Shown here piece by piece: positions 49,772 to 61,399 of a stretch of 64,000 nucleotides of DNA (positions are counted from its first letter, which is position 1; the number at the start of each line of letters is the position of its first letter). Under the pieces are notes generated by a model. That model saw nothing but the letters and a program-made list of their open reading frames with translations, ran no database searches and had not been told where the DNA came from. Source of the stretch: Cyanoderma ruficeps (lineage: Eukaryota > Chordata > Aves > Passeriformes > Timaliidae); assembly GCA_008694505.1 (NCBI GenBank), contig VZDJ01004378.1, forward strand, positions 13,664,645-13,728,644, in the 5' to 3' direction. The position numbers were made by a program, and so were the translations under genes.

Positions 49772-50895
49772 ATCATAGACTCAATTAAATGGTTTGGGTT
49801 GGGAGGGACATTAAAGGTTATCTGATTCCAGCCCTCTGGACAGGGACAGGGATATGTTTCTCTATACCAGGTTGCTTCAAAGCCCCATTCAGCCTGGCTT
49901 GAAACATTTTTGGATATTGGCCATCCATGGCGTTTTTGGATATTGGCCATCCATGGCTTCTCTGGGCAACCCTTCCAGTGTCTCACTACTTTCATAGTGA
50001 ACAATTTCTTCCTAATTTCTAATGTAATGGTTAAAAACCATTAACCCTGGTCCTATTAGTACAAGCCTATGTAAAACATTCCTCTCCAGTTCCCTTGTAG
50101 ACCCTCTTCAAGTACTGGAAAGTGCTCTAAGGTGTCCCTGGAACCTTTTTTTCTCCAGGCTGAACAACCCCAACTTTCAGTCTGTCTTCACAGGAGAGGT
50201 CTGATCCAGCCCTCTGATCATCTTTGTGGCCCTCCTCTGGACTCAGTACACATCCTTCTTACGCTGGTGGTCACAGGGATGAACACAATGGTCTGGATGG
50301 GATCTCATGAATGGAGTACAAAGTTAGAACACTCATCTGTTGTCCTGCTAGTCACACTTCTTTTGATATAGCCTGGAATACAGTTATGTTTCCAGGCTGC
50401 CAAGTATGCGTTGACAAGTTGTTTTGAGCTTCTCCACAACCAACACCCCTATATCTTTCTTCTCAGTGCTGATCTCAACCCATTCTTCAGCCAGTTTGTC
50501 TTTTTGGTTTGGACTCATACAAAAGAACTGTACACTTGGCCTTGTTGAACTTCATGGAATTATCGAAGGCCCACTTCTCAATCCGCTCCAGGTCCTTCTG
50601 GATGGCATCCCCTCCCTCCAGAATGCTGACAGCACCTCACAGCCTGATGCAATCAGCAAACTTGTCTGAGGGAGCACTAATCCCACTGTCCAAGTTCTTA
50701 GCAAACACGTTAAATGGCATCAATCCCAATACTGAGCCCTGAGGACTGTCAGTAGTCACTGCTCTCCACTCGGATATTGAGCCATTAACCAACACTCTAA
50801 TCCAAATTTGTCAGACAAAATTTGCCCTTAATTTGCCCTTAACGAAGCCATGTTTGCTGACATCAATTACCTCAGTATTTTCCACATACCATAGC
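49772..50895 (-). mobile_element. Long CR1 LINE fragment, antisense
   Basis: The left end reads ATCATAGACTCAATTAAATGG, then GGGTTGGGAGGGACATTAAA, the CR1 3' terminus. The 3' untranslated region and ORF2 then follow in full order: CAGGCTGAACAACCCCAACT, ATCATCTTTGTGGCCCTCCT, CTTGGCCTTGTTGAACTTCA, CCTTCTGGATGGCATCCCCT, and AATACTGAGCCCTGAGGA. It reaches back about 1.1 kb into the reverse transcriptase before 5' truncation near TTTGCCCTTAACGAAGCCAT. It carries a 26-bp internal duplication. Frames are broken throughout. Confidence 0.93.
49906..49957. repeat. 26-bp tandem duplication inside CR1
   Basis: Copies at 49906-49931 and 49932-49957 share TTTTTGGATATTGGCCATCC and the following ATGGC; only the first base differs. 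CR1 has a single copy at this point, so the duplication arose after insertion or in the source element. High identity suggests it is recent relative to the CR1 decay. Confidence 0.92.
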
Positions 50896-53192
50896 ATGAC
50901 CTCCATACTAAACACTTATTCATAAGTATTCAAAATAGAATAGAGTAATTCAATATACAATGATTACTAAATGAAACAGACAAATTTCCAAATTCCCCTT
51001 TTGAAACATTCAAAGACATCAGAATAATAAAAAGCACAGTACTGGAGAAAGACACAGCCCAGAGTTGACTACAGCATTCATCTTTAGCATATATTTTAAT
51101 GAATTTCTTTAAGAGGTTCAAAAATCTATTATATCAACTAAATAAATCACAAGATATTTTTACATAAAGAATTGAAAATGCCCTGTTGCTTGACTTTTAT
51201 TTCTACTGCTATTGAGCCCTGAATTTTGCTGATAGTTTTTATATCTAGAAAATGTTATAAAGAGAGTTTCATATTAAGTATGACTGTTTTAAGAAAGGAG
51301 GAAAATATGAACATTTTTAAGTTATTGTTATTCCATCCACTGATTTAGTAAGAAATAGATTTCCATTTCATACCATGTTCTTCTGACTTTGGTAGATGTG
51401 TTTCTCCTTAAAAATGCTCCTCTTTCTTTTCTAATCACTTTTACCCTTTAAACTTTCCTTTGTCCTCTTCTTTTATAATTTTAAGAAAATTATAATTAAA
51501 GTGGAAATAGTTAAAAAGATGTAGAAGAAATTAGCTATCCGGCTGATATCACTTCCCTTTACTTTTACAATGAAGTACTGAAATATATTGGGTTTTTTTT
51601 TTTCCATTGTATTTGGACAAGCTCTGATCATAACTAGCGTTAACTTTCTTCAGATACAAAGACAGTCACCCAACACTACTGATGCTCTTCTCTGTGACCC
51701 CAGCTCAAATCACACTATAGAATGGAGAATACCAGGTTCTCCATCAGGAACTCACGGGTTCTCTTCCCTTCTGATTGAAGCAATTTCCAGCTCCATGATA
51801 AAATTTTAATTGCCATGGTATTCCCTTTTCCATCCTTTCTTAAGCAACATCCATTCCTTGCTGAAAACACATCTGAATCTCTTATTTTTGCTAATTTGTC
51901 TATTTTTCACCAGTAAATTAAGTTTACTTTTTGTATTACCTTGTAGTCTTTTTGTATTACCTTTTATATTACCTCATAGTCTTTAGCTACTTTTTTTTTT
52001 TTTTAATACACTACTTCTCTTCCTACTACAGCTTCCAGAGTAACTATGTATTCCCAAGGTGTCTCTGTTACCTGTGCTCACATGGCACACACACTAGCCT
52101 CAGTAACCCTTGGAATTAAATACTAGTGTTTCACAAAAGCCACAGTTGGAATGTTGTGATGTAAAAGATGCATATTTTTAAGATTTTGGCTTCAGTTATG
52201 TTCAATATATTGCTTGCATTCAAAACTAAGCTGGTCACTGAATTACATGCGGTTGTGCCTGGATCCTTTAAAACTGTAGAATAATGAGAAGTATAGAGTA
52301 AATCACAAATGCATGTCTGATCTGAATTTGCAGACACATTAAATCATGATAGAAATTTGGAGGATTTGCAAACTTGGAGCTTGATTTCTATCAGTTGTTT
52401 GGAAATTGATAGGTATTGCTGTTTGCAAGGTTTTGGGAATTTTGAGTGGGAACTTGGGGATTAGGATTTGCACTGGTTTCGGTCTCAGGGTGGTTTATAG
52501 GCATTCACATTCTGTGAATGTGTATGTGAATACAAATATTTAATAATAAACTTGCAAGAGCCTGAAAAAAATGAGATTTAACACCCCCTCACCAGTTGAA
52601 AACACATTATTTTCTAAATCTATTAAAGCTTTTGATCCTATTGAGAGTTTTATTGAAGTTAATATATATATACGAATTTTGCTGTATTTCATTGAATACT
52701 TGTTCTATTGCAAACTTGCTTTCCAAGATATTACAGTTTTCTACCTTCAGATATTAGAGGTACAATTTAAAGGGTTTTGTGTAATGACATTTTGAATTCA
52801 GTACAAGTTGCAGAAGTCTTTTTAAGTTCAAGTTTATTTGCAGTTTTAATCCATTGCCAGTTTTCTGTCCTTTTTGTGTCTTGTATATTGAGTCCATCAG
52901 TGACAAGTCTGCAAATGTATAAGTATACATACATGTATCTCTAAAACCAAACAGACAAACAAATAGTTTGCTTTGTCGTCATTTTATTTTCAGTCTAATG
53001 AAGCAGGCTGTAATTTCCCATTCTCAAGTGTCAACCAAGTTTTCACAAATGTGAGGAAACAATGGTTGTGAAAATGTTAGACCAAGTGACTAATGGGACA
53101 ATTAGATCATTACACACTTTCTCTCTAAAACACTTAAACTAATCACAGTCTTCAAATAATACACAAATACAGATCTGAGACAAGGGACTAGG
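50896..53192. other. Unique AT-rich non-coding DNA
   Basis: No transposon recognised. TTTTTGTATTACCTT is repeated around 51930-51965. An 8-bp hairpin (CATTCACA and TGTGAATG) lies at 52502-52520. No exon is seen. Confidence 0.5.
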
Positions 53193-53273
53193 TATTAAAA
53201 AGCTCTTCACACATGTTAGCAATACTCTTTAATACTTAAAGAGCTCTTCACACATGATGGCATAATATTTTAA
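53193..53273. repeat. Two-copy ~41-bp tandem duplication
   Basis: AGCTCTTCACACATG occurs at 53201-53215 and 53242-53256, with similar flanks on both sides (TATTAAAA and TACTTAAAG before, TTAGCAATACT and ATGGCATAATA after). This gives a diverged tandem pair of period 41. Confidence 0.75.
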
Positions 53274-54752
53274 AAGTTTTACTGTTTAATTGTTTTAATG
53301 TGTATTTCCGCTATTTACAGCAACAAGTAATATTTTTAAAAGCAAATAAACTTGATTTTTGTTATGGGTTTTTAATTTCTCCTTAATAACTGAAAGTGAA
53401 ACAATTGTGGTTATTATGATTGCATTAAAATTACTAAGATAGTTTTATCTAGTGCATATAATGCTTTTATCTGTTTTACATTCTCTGTTTTTCTTGCAGC
53501 ACCTTTTGATATAATAAATGAATTTTCTTATCTTTGGATAAATAGAATTTTTGTATCTTGTACATGTCAATTGTATGTACAGGATCAGTCCATTAAATTT
53601 TAATGTTAGAGATCAGTTTCTAACTATGATAAGGTAACCACTATACTGTGGTTGAGCTGTTCACTGTAATCAAAACAATAAAATACCTTAGAAAAAACAG
53701 TGAAAAAAAATAAAGACTTTTATTCAAGTGTCTTTTTATTGTGAATGAGTTCTTTTTAAGCAGCTTCTTCCTCTCTCTTTCTTTCTCTGATGGCAGAAAT
53801 GTACTAGAGTACAATTTAGCATTTAAAACACTCTGTGAATTTTCTTTCATTCCTAAAGTGCTGTTCTCCCGAGTAACACAGACTTGAAACTTCTCTGTCC
53901 ATTGGTACATTGAAAAGACTAAGAAACAGTAGAATTTTTTAAGAATCTAATTCAGATTTAGCATCTCTTCCCAGGTTGTGACACTTCTCCATCAGTAAGT
54001 CTTTATTCTGGATGAGAATTTATCACTGAGATGGCAAGATTCACAAAGAATATCATAAAAGTTTTTACTGTCAACAAGGAGAGGGATATTAGAAAGTGGA
54101 GGGTAGTGTAAAGCAAATTGTCTTTTCTGAGCAGTTTCTGTATGCAAAGTTTTCTGTACCATAGCTTGATTTGCTCTTTGCTAGCAATAGAATATAAATC
54201 CTTAGAAACACTATCCAGTATGCCAGGGTTTTCATTTCATGTTATATGAGTTTATTTCACTACAAGTGAATTCATTTCAGACAATTTCCTCCTCATCGAT
54301 GTCATAGTGTAATTCACTGTTTCTTCATGTTTCTTTTAATAAGTTGAAGGATAATAAAAGAAAACTAATTTATTTATTTCTTTCCTTCATGAAGGAAGAG
54401 TGCACAAGACTCAACTGCTGCAGAAATCAGGTGAAGAGCTTTAATTCCAAGGAGTGAAGCTTAGAACAGCTTATTGTGCTTTTGATAGATGAGATTAATT
54501 TACTGTCTCCTTTTTGGATGTCCTTCAGATGTTTTCTTAGTATGAAAGAGAACACAGAGACAAAATAGTATATAAAAATCATAGATAGAGGAGAGTACTG
54601 ATGAGGATTACAGTTAAATTAAATCTTAATTACCAACCCCATACTTTAATGCATTTCTGATAGAAACTCAAGAAATATCTCAGAGTTTGAGTCACTACTT
54701 TTGCTGTTCCTTCCACATCTCCCAATAACCATCACTGAAGTCCATCTGCCAC
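53274..54752. other. Unique AT-rich non-coding DNA
   Basis: No feature recognised. Confidence 0.5.
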
Positions 54753-54850
54753 AGATTCACAGAATCATTTAGAATCATCTTTGGAAAAGAGCTATCAGAT
54801 CATCTTTCCAACAGTTAATCTACAGCTCAGGAAGACAGTATTATCCTCTG
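54753..54850 (-). mobile_element. Short CR1 3'-end fragment, antisense
   Basis: AGATTCACAGAATCATTTAG followed by TTGGAAAAGAGC and CAGATCATCTTTCCAACAGT matches the terminal 80-100 bases of CR1. The rest of the element is absent, which is normal for strongly 5'-truncated insertions. Confidence 0.75.
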
Positions 54851-55075
54851 ATGCTGAGTCTGGCAAGCACAAAAAGGATCTTAACATTTTTGTTTTTCTT
54901 CTTTTCTTTCGCATCAGATCCACATCTATCACACTTCGTAGTGAAGCAAAGCTTTAAAGCATCATAAAAAATTGTGGCATCTTTAAATCATGGCCATGCC
55001 TTGTTTTTGTAAAAACTGTTATTCAGATATCTACTCTGGTAAAATAAAACTATTCTTCTTAGAATAATGTCCTGG

Positions 55076-55523
55076 TGATGTCTTAAGCTTTAGCTTAATA
55101 TTTTCAGATTCTGTGCTGCCTAGGGGTGTAGTTCTGAGCCTCACATTAGGTGTAGTGAGCTCTCTTCACAGAATAGGTGGACAAAACAAATCCTTCTCCT
55201 GATGAAGACCAAGGACAACTTTCAGCCCAACAGCACTAACAGTGGACTGAAGGGAGAAAACAAGAAGGATGAGAACTGACAACCTGAAGCTGTAACTGAA
55301 CAATTAAACCCCAACATGCAAATGCACCAAAACTTATAAAAATGTAAGATCTTGTGACCAGTCAGCCATTTAGTGACCATTTTTAATCCACCCTGGGTGT
55401 AGTCCTGGTCAGGACTACACCTTGTCCTGCCCAAGGTGGATCCTGGAGGCCTTTCAATAAATAACTACTTTATTCTCTAGCTCTGTCCAGTCTCTTTTTC
55501 CGGTCAGCCTTCCCAAGGCATCA
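55076..55523 (+). mobile_element. ERV1-like solo LTR, copy B, with 4-bp target duplication
   Basis: The element begins TGATGTCTT and ends AAGGCATCA and is bounded by CTGG at 55072-55075 and 55524-55527. It aligns end to end with copy A (26883-27331), with about 18 differences by eye, roughly 96% identity. The central stretch from the lead-in to the TATA box through R is almost unchanged. TATA (near 55335), AATAAA and the R-region hairpin are all retained. It is inserted eight bases into an older LTR. Confidence 0.93.
55396..55421 (+). repeat. R-region hairpin of LTR copy B
   Basis: GGTGTAGTCCTG (55396-55407) and CAGGACTACACC (55410-55421) pair perfectly around GT. The only change relative to copy A is one base just outside the stem (CACCT for CACCC), which shortens it from 13 to 12 pairs. 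Confidence 0.75.
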
Positions 55524-55923
55524 CTGGATCCAGCCAAGATAGAGTTAATGAGTTATTCTGTGCCACCCCACATTGTTGCTGGGCACAGGGGGAAGGGATT
55601 CTCTTTCTTCTGAGGGGAAGGGGTTCCTTCCAGTTGAGAAAATGTGATAAAGTGTCTTTTATCATGGATTTTTTTTCCTTATGAATAATTTGTTTTCTCA
55701 TACCTTTTATTAGTTTTTTGCTCTCATTATTAATTTTCTTATGTTATTGTTATTTTCAGTAATTTTTTCCTATCTTAACCCAAGATTTTTGCCTTTTGTG
55801 CCTCCGATTCTTGACTTCATCCCGCTGCAGGAGGACAGGGGAGGGGAAGGGGGAGCAGTGTGTGGGTTTGGAGAGACTCGGTAGGGCCACTGAATTGGGG
55901 AATACCATTCCTAAACCATGAAA

Positions 55924-57278
55924 AATAGAATTATATATTAATATCTTGAGCCTAAAACCTTTAGCTTGCTCAAAGTGGTCTCCTGCTAGGTCTATAGAAG
56001 GTCTATGTAAATTTTAATATTTCCACAGCTTAAAATTCATGAAACATTTGACCTGTAGGAAACAGTGAGTGTCCATCCCACAGTAAACATTTGCAAAAAT
56101 AAAGCATGACTCCAGAACAGACATCTCCCATTGAATGCCTATTATCTGCTTTGAGAAAATCATCTGGACAGTAGGAATCTAAATAAAAACAGAAGGAAAA
56201 TTCTAAAATGCAGCATGTGTAACACATCTGTGTGGTAAGAATCATGAAGATGTGTTACTCATCAAAAGGATGACTGCCTTCAGCCAGGACAGAGATTTTG
56301 GGGTTTTTTTCCAATTGCCATTTGATGCTGTTGACTGCAATCAGATAGGAGAAATCTGTTTCTTTGGCTTGCATTCCAAATAAGGTATACATTGGCTATG
56401 AAAAATAACCAGGAGCTGGAATTTGGCCTCAGTAGGTCGGCATTTCCTGAAGTTCTTCACAGAAGAACTAGATGGAAGAATGAGAAATTACCATAAAAGC
56501 AGGAATAAGTCTCTGTCCCCCTTCCACTCCCAGACTTCTCATTAGGGCCTGTTCCTGACCAGCAATGAAAGTATCCTCTTGTGAAAACCAGTTATTTTTT
56601 CTGTTCTTCAAAGCATTAATTTTACCTCACTCATTCCTAATAGTTTTTGAATAGCTGTTCCTCAAAAAGAAAATGAAAAATTAAAGAGGTGATAGTGAAA
56701 ATTTTTATCCATTGATGCAAGCCAGAATTCTTCTTCAGACTGTTATGGTCCTTAACAGATCACTGGCAGTGACATTTTCAGATTTTTGTAGCAAGCTCCT
56801 TCACATTTGTTTTTTCAGATATAATCAGTGGAACTAGTAAAAGTCCATTGAAAAAGTATCTGGTACAGGCAATAGTAGCCATATGATAAATGAAATTTAA
56901 AAGGACGCATTGGTCTATATACTCAAATTTAGAACTGTCTTCAGTGGTTGCTTCCAAACTCCTACAGAATTCCAGGGCAGGGAATCAGATCCGTCATACA
57001 CTGCAGCTTCTCTGGGCTAAGGAAACTACATATTTAAGACGATAATCCATTATTAGGCTAGTGAAAGGATAGTTAATCTATTAAAAAAACCCTCTTGGTT
57101 TACAAGGACAGTAACCAAATCAGCCACCTATTGCAAGAAAAAAGTAGCTTTAATGAAATATTTAATGTTGATGTACACAAACTTTTTAGTATCCAGTAGT
57201 TTCTCCCGGGTATGCTTATGCTTCCAATGTTTCTGTGGGTCCTAAGGTTGATGGGACCAGTCTTCCAAGAAGCAGGTG
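55924..57278. other. Unique AT-rich non-coding DNA
   Basis: No transposon or exon recognised. Confidence 0.5.
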
Positions 57279-57284
57279 GCATAG

Positions 57285-57939
57285 TGCGGCGGTGCGTGTC
57301 CCTCAACGCCAGGCTAGCCCCGACACGCCCCCACAGGACCTTGATGTGCGGGTCCTTAGCAGCCGAACCGCCCTGCCACGTCGCTATGGTGAAGGAAAGA
57401 GATGGGACTCTCCAAGGCTTCAATCAGAACTTGGGTTTATTGAGGACCAAGCAGGGAACCTCTCACCCCAAGACCGGTGCCTCAGAGAGACCCTGTCTGC
57501 AGAGTGAGAGGGGGTTTTATACAGAAGGATGGTCTTGGGGTGGGTAGAAACATGACCAGTAAGGTAGGACTGGGGAGTGGCTGCTGATATGACAGGCATC
57601 CAAACAAACCAGTAACAAGAGGGTAGGAGGGGAAAGGATACAACCCAGCCAGTCAGTTACAGTTTTTCCTCGAAGATTCTAGACCTAGGGGATAGGTCTA
57701 GGGGTGACTGACAGGGAGGGGAGGTTTTCTAACATTTAACTGACAGGTAACCAAGGCGGGAAAAATGAACCAATCAGGGGCTGTAACTAGGGCAGGCAGA
57801 GGGAGAAGTCCATAACTTGTAACAACTTGGGGCTAAATATAGAACTGGGGTACAGTGAACAAAGAACAAGGTACAGGAGAAGCCATTTTAGATCATTACA
57901 AAACTCATAAGAAACCAAATGTAAAACCACACCACCACA
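57285..57939 (-). mobile_element. ERVK-like solo LTR, antisense, with perfect 6-bp target duplication
   Basis: The flanking repeat GCATAG stands at 57279-57284 and 57940-57945. The ends TGCGGCGGTGC and ACACCACCACA are inverted repeats that differ only by C/T changes at three sites. On the minus strand TATAAAA (57515-57521 reversed) precedes AATAAA (57436-57441 reversed) by about 75 bases. A 6-bp duplication is typical of betaretrovirus-like ERVK elements. The left end keeps several CpG sites. ACCAATCAGG, a likely CCAAT-box region, and GCAGAGGGAGA are shared with the LTR at 12.3 kb. An 8-bp hairpin (TAGACCTA and TAGGTCTA) lies at 57680-57700. The 111-codon plus-strand frame here is a shadow. 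Confidence 0.92.
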
Positions 57940-57945
57940 GCATAG

Positions 57946-60399
57946 ATTCAAGCCGTCATCAACATTCAAAACCTGTCACCAGAACCACAGCACTGTTATG
58001 TTCTTTTTATTCATGCTAGGATCTGCTTGGTGCTATTTTTATGGTTTTCTTTTTTTTTTTTTTCTGTGTATAGTGTAGTTGACATATGTTGGATAACTTC
58101 CTTTTTGTTTTCCTTAAAAACCAATTCTTAATAGGCTTCCAAAATTACATTCCTCTGATCATTAGAAACTGTTTGCTGAAAGTATGCCTAAAGCCTGATG
58201 GCCTGGAGCCTCTGCTTTAATCCTGTTCCTACACTGTCAAGATCTTTGCTATTATTCCACATCTGCACAGCTACACACTTCACCTTCAGTCTAGTGTTAC
58301 ACAGAGTTCAGGCCAAAAATGATAACTACTGTATATTACTATGTGTCACTTTAAATGGTATATCAAAATTATTCTAACAGTAGATATCACAGCAATCACA
58401 GAAAGCTAAGCCAAAACCAAAACAGGTAAAGTCATAGATATTTGCTCATTATAGAACTGCTATTTAATCCCAACCAGCAGCTAAATACCACTCAGTCACA
58501 CTCTCACTCCCCACCAGCAATACTGAGACGAGAATTGAAAAAATAAGAGCTAAAAAGTCATTCTTTGAGATAAAGACAGTTTGATGAGTAAAGCAACAAC
58601 CCTGCACACAAGCACCACAAAACAAGGAATTCATTCACCATTTCCCAGGGACAGACAGGTGTTCAGTCATCTCTGGGAAAACAGGGCTCCATCATGTGTA
58701 ATTGTGACTTGGGCAGACAAATGCCATCACTCTGAAAGTCCTCTCTTCCTCCTTCTTCTCACTTTATACACTGAGTATGATGTCATACAGTATGGAATAT
58801 TCCTTTGGAAAGTTGGGTTGAGCTGTCCCTGCTGTGTCACTTCCAAATTGTTTGTGTCTCCTCAGTGTTGGAGCAGTACAAGAAACAGGAAAGGCCTTAA
58901 TTCTGTATAAGCACCACTCAACAATAATGAAAGCATTTCTGTATTATCAACATTATTTTCAGCACAAAACCAAAACAGATCATCATACTGTGAAAAAAAT
59001 TAACTCTACCACAGGCAAAACTAGCACATGAATAAATCACCTAATGAACAGTTGTTTTCTCACCATAACCAATTCCCACTTTTGAAAAGGAGGCAGCTCT
59101 TTCTCTGCCTCTTATCTGGCTTGGATCAAGTAGAACACTGTTACTTATGAATCTTCTCTTAGTTTCATTATTAAGTGCAAGTTATAGAATGAAGTTTGGT
59201 AATGTAGCAAGAAAAATATCTGCGAAATTACAGTACATGATCTTAACTAAGCTGGATATAGAAATAGAGAATTTGAAGTCAATTGCTTCATAAGTTCCAA
59301 TTAGTAATAAACTACATAAAAATCTATGTAAAATTCCAGGTTGAAAGATTTTCTCTAGTGTAATACCTCCTTGAATTGTCATTGCATCAACCAAGAGCAG
59401 TAACCGATAATTTTTTTCTCTTCCTCAAAAAAATGGAAATAAAAGTTATTATTCCCTCATGTATTTGTTTTGTTTCTAGAAGTATACGTGTCTACATAGA
59501 CAATAAAACTGGTTATATACTACATTCAATTAAAAAGCTCTACAATAACAAGCCCAGCAAAGAGCTAGAATAGAACAAGCCAAGCCCATAAATTAAAATA
59601 GATACAGGTACCTAAACCCAGAACATGCTTTTGACTAGCTTTCTGGTAACAACATACCATTTCAAAGAAGTATTTGGTACTTACAGGTATCTGAGACTGC
59701 ATTAGCAGTAGATTCTAAACACTTTTCTTCTCCTCGCCTTCCAGAGTCCTGTGTGTATCTCCAATTAATATTTCAGTGGGTTTTATGGTTTGCAGGGACT
59801 GCCTTATTATCCACTGACATTTATGTCACGATTCTCAGTTTAGGAACAATCACAATGAAATTGGTGCAGTCTTTAAAGACTCTGTTAATTTCCCCAAACC
59901 AACCATCATTTATCTAAAAACAGAAAAGAAAAAGAAAAACTTAGTGGATACTAGCATTAACCTCTCCCAGGTAGTACTTTAGCACTGGAAATGGGAAAAT
60001 GAATGGGTAACTGTGAGATATTACGTTAGTAGGAAAGGCGTAGAAAGGAATTTCATTCTGTAAAAAACCCACCTGAATATTACAGGAAAGAGCAGTCATT
60101 CACCTAGGGCTTTTCTGGGCTACTGGCCCCACATGATCCTACCTTTAAGGAGCAACTATTTCCATCAAAATGCTGGAAAACTTATTGCAGATATTTGTTC
60201 TGGTTTTAGCACTTTTCTTCCATCCCTGAATTGATGAATAATCACCTTTTGTGTCTCTGCAATCCTATGTAGTGCTTGGATGATGAAGTAGCTGCAGTGG
60301 TGTGGAAAAAAGGGGGAAAACAGGGGAAGCCAGAGCTACACATTGCAAATTCATTGCACATTGCATTTCCTCACATGCTCATATATTGCACATATTCAT
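57946..60399. other. Unique AT-rich non-coding DNA
   Basis: A T-run lies near 58049-58064. Nothing else is recognised, and the 109-codon frame at 58581-58910 has no domain. Confidence 0.5.
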
Positions 60400-61115
60400 A
60401 AGCTTTCTGGAAAAGAGGTGAATAGTGAGGTGATAAAGTTTTCTGGGAGCATTAAATTATTCAGGGTAGTAAAAGCAAAATCTGGCAGTGAAAAGTTGCA
60501 CAAGTTTACAAGACTGAAAGAGCAGTAAAAGATGATATTCAGTGGTGATAAATGTAGAATAATGAGCAGATGGAATAACATCTATGTATATAAACAATGA
60601 GAGAACCTAAATAACTTATTACCATTCAGGAAAATTATTACAGACTCATTGTAAACAATTCTAAAAAAATATCAGACCCATTCTAGAAAGTGCTCCAAAA
60701 ACCTGAATATAGCATTTTGAGTGACTAAGAAAGGAATAAACAACAATCTAAGAGCATATTCAGAGAAATGGATGAACACTTTGCAGTTCTGTTTCTCCTT
60801 CTAGTCTCAGTAGAATACATTAAATAAACCCTTTGGTATAAAGAATAATGGAACTTATGGAGTAGGGAGTTTTTGTGGAAACAGAATGTCTATAGCTGGA
60901 AAAAAGAAACTGGAATTTGTCAATAAAGTCCTGAATGAATTGGAAGATGTGCATAAGTACATCAAAAGAACTTCATAGGAACTAGACATTAAAAAACCAA
61001 AAGGCAGTACTTTTTACAAAAATTGGCTGAATTGTGAAACTTGTTGCTACAGAATGTCATAGATGACAAAAATACAAATAGGTTCATAAAACAGAGAAAA
61101 CTGTGAAGAGAGAAT
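60400..61115 (+). mobile_element. Strongly decayed CR1-like ORF2 3' part, sense
   Basis: Two translated islands match late CR1 ORF2. Around 60480-60590 the plus strand gives SEKLHKFTRLKEQ-stop, then KMIFSGDKCRIMSRWNNIYV, comparable to the family's MKFNVDKCKVMHIGRNN segment. Near 61030-61105 it gives NLLLQNVIDDKNTNRFIKQ, comparable to the C-terminal LWNSLPEDVVxAKTxxxFKK segment. The spacing between them is close to that of CR1. The region between is too decayed to follow. This would be an old insertion unlike the younger antisense copies. Confidence 0.5.
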
Positions 61116-61274
61116 GCATGTAAGCAACCTACTTATACAGATAGTGAGTGGTGTATTCTAAGTTAATTTTAACTATTGATTTTCACCAGCTGAAGTCTGC
61201 ATGGTCCTTTATGAGTAAGGTTTTCATTTTCCTTTCAGGTGGAAGGCTGAGGACTCTTTGACTGATGAGATCAA

Positions 61275-61399
61275 NNNNNNNNNNNNNNNNNNNNNNNNNN
61301 NNNNNNNNNNNNNNNNNNNNNNNNNNNNNNNNNNNNNNNNNNNNNNNNNNNNNNNNNNNNNNNNNNNNNNNNNNNNNNNNNNNNNNNNNNNNNNNNNNN
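61275..61399. other. Assembly gap (125 N)
   Basis: A run of undetermined bases. Frames of about 112-117 codons drawn across it are artefacts of reading N as an open codon. Confidence 0.99.

Larger units (their letters stand above)
55068..55923 (+). mobile_element. ERVL-like LTR interrupted by a younger LTR, sense
   Basis: The host element begins TGTCCTGG at 55068-55075 and resumes after the inserted LTR with ATCCAGCCAAGATAGAGTTAA. Read through, this is the normal opening of the common avian ERVL LTR family, the relative of the one at 9164. Its 3' part contains TATCTTAACCCAAGA, CATCCCGCTGCAGGAGG and CTAAACCATGA, matching the family's end. The final CA appears lost (CATGAAAAAT) and the flanking AATAA/AATAG give only a partial 5-bp duplication. 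Without the insert it is about 408 bp. Confidence 0.8.

Noticed and set aside
57212..57547. 111-codon plus-strand frame
   Set aside because: It crosses the edge of the ERVK-like LTR and runs against that element's own direction.
12277..57939. A complete provirus between the same-strand LTRs
   Set aside because: The three LTRs each have their own flanking duplication and are separated by unique DNA without gag, pol or env, so they are independent solo LTRs.
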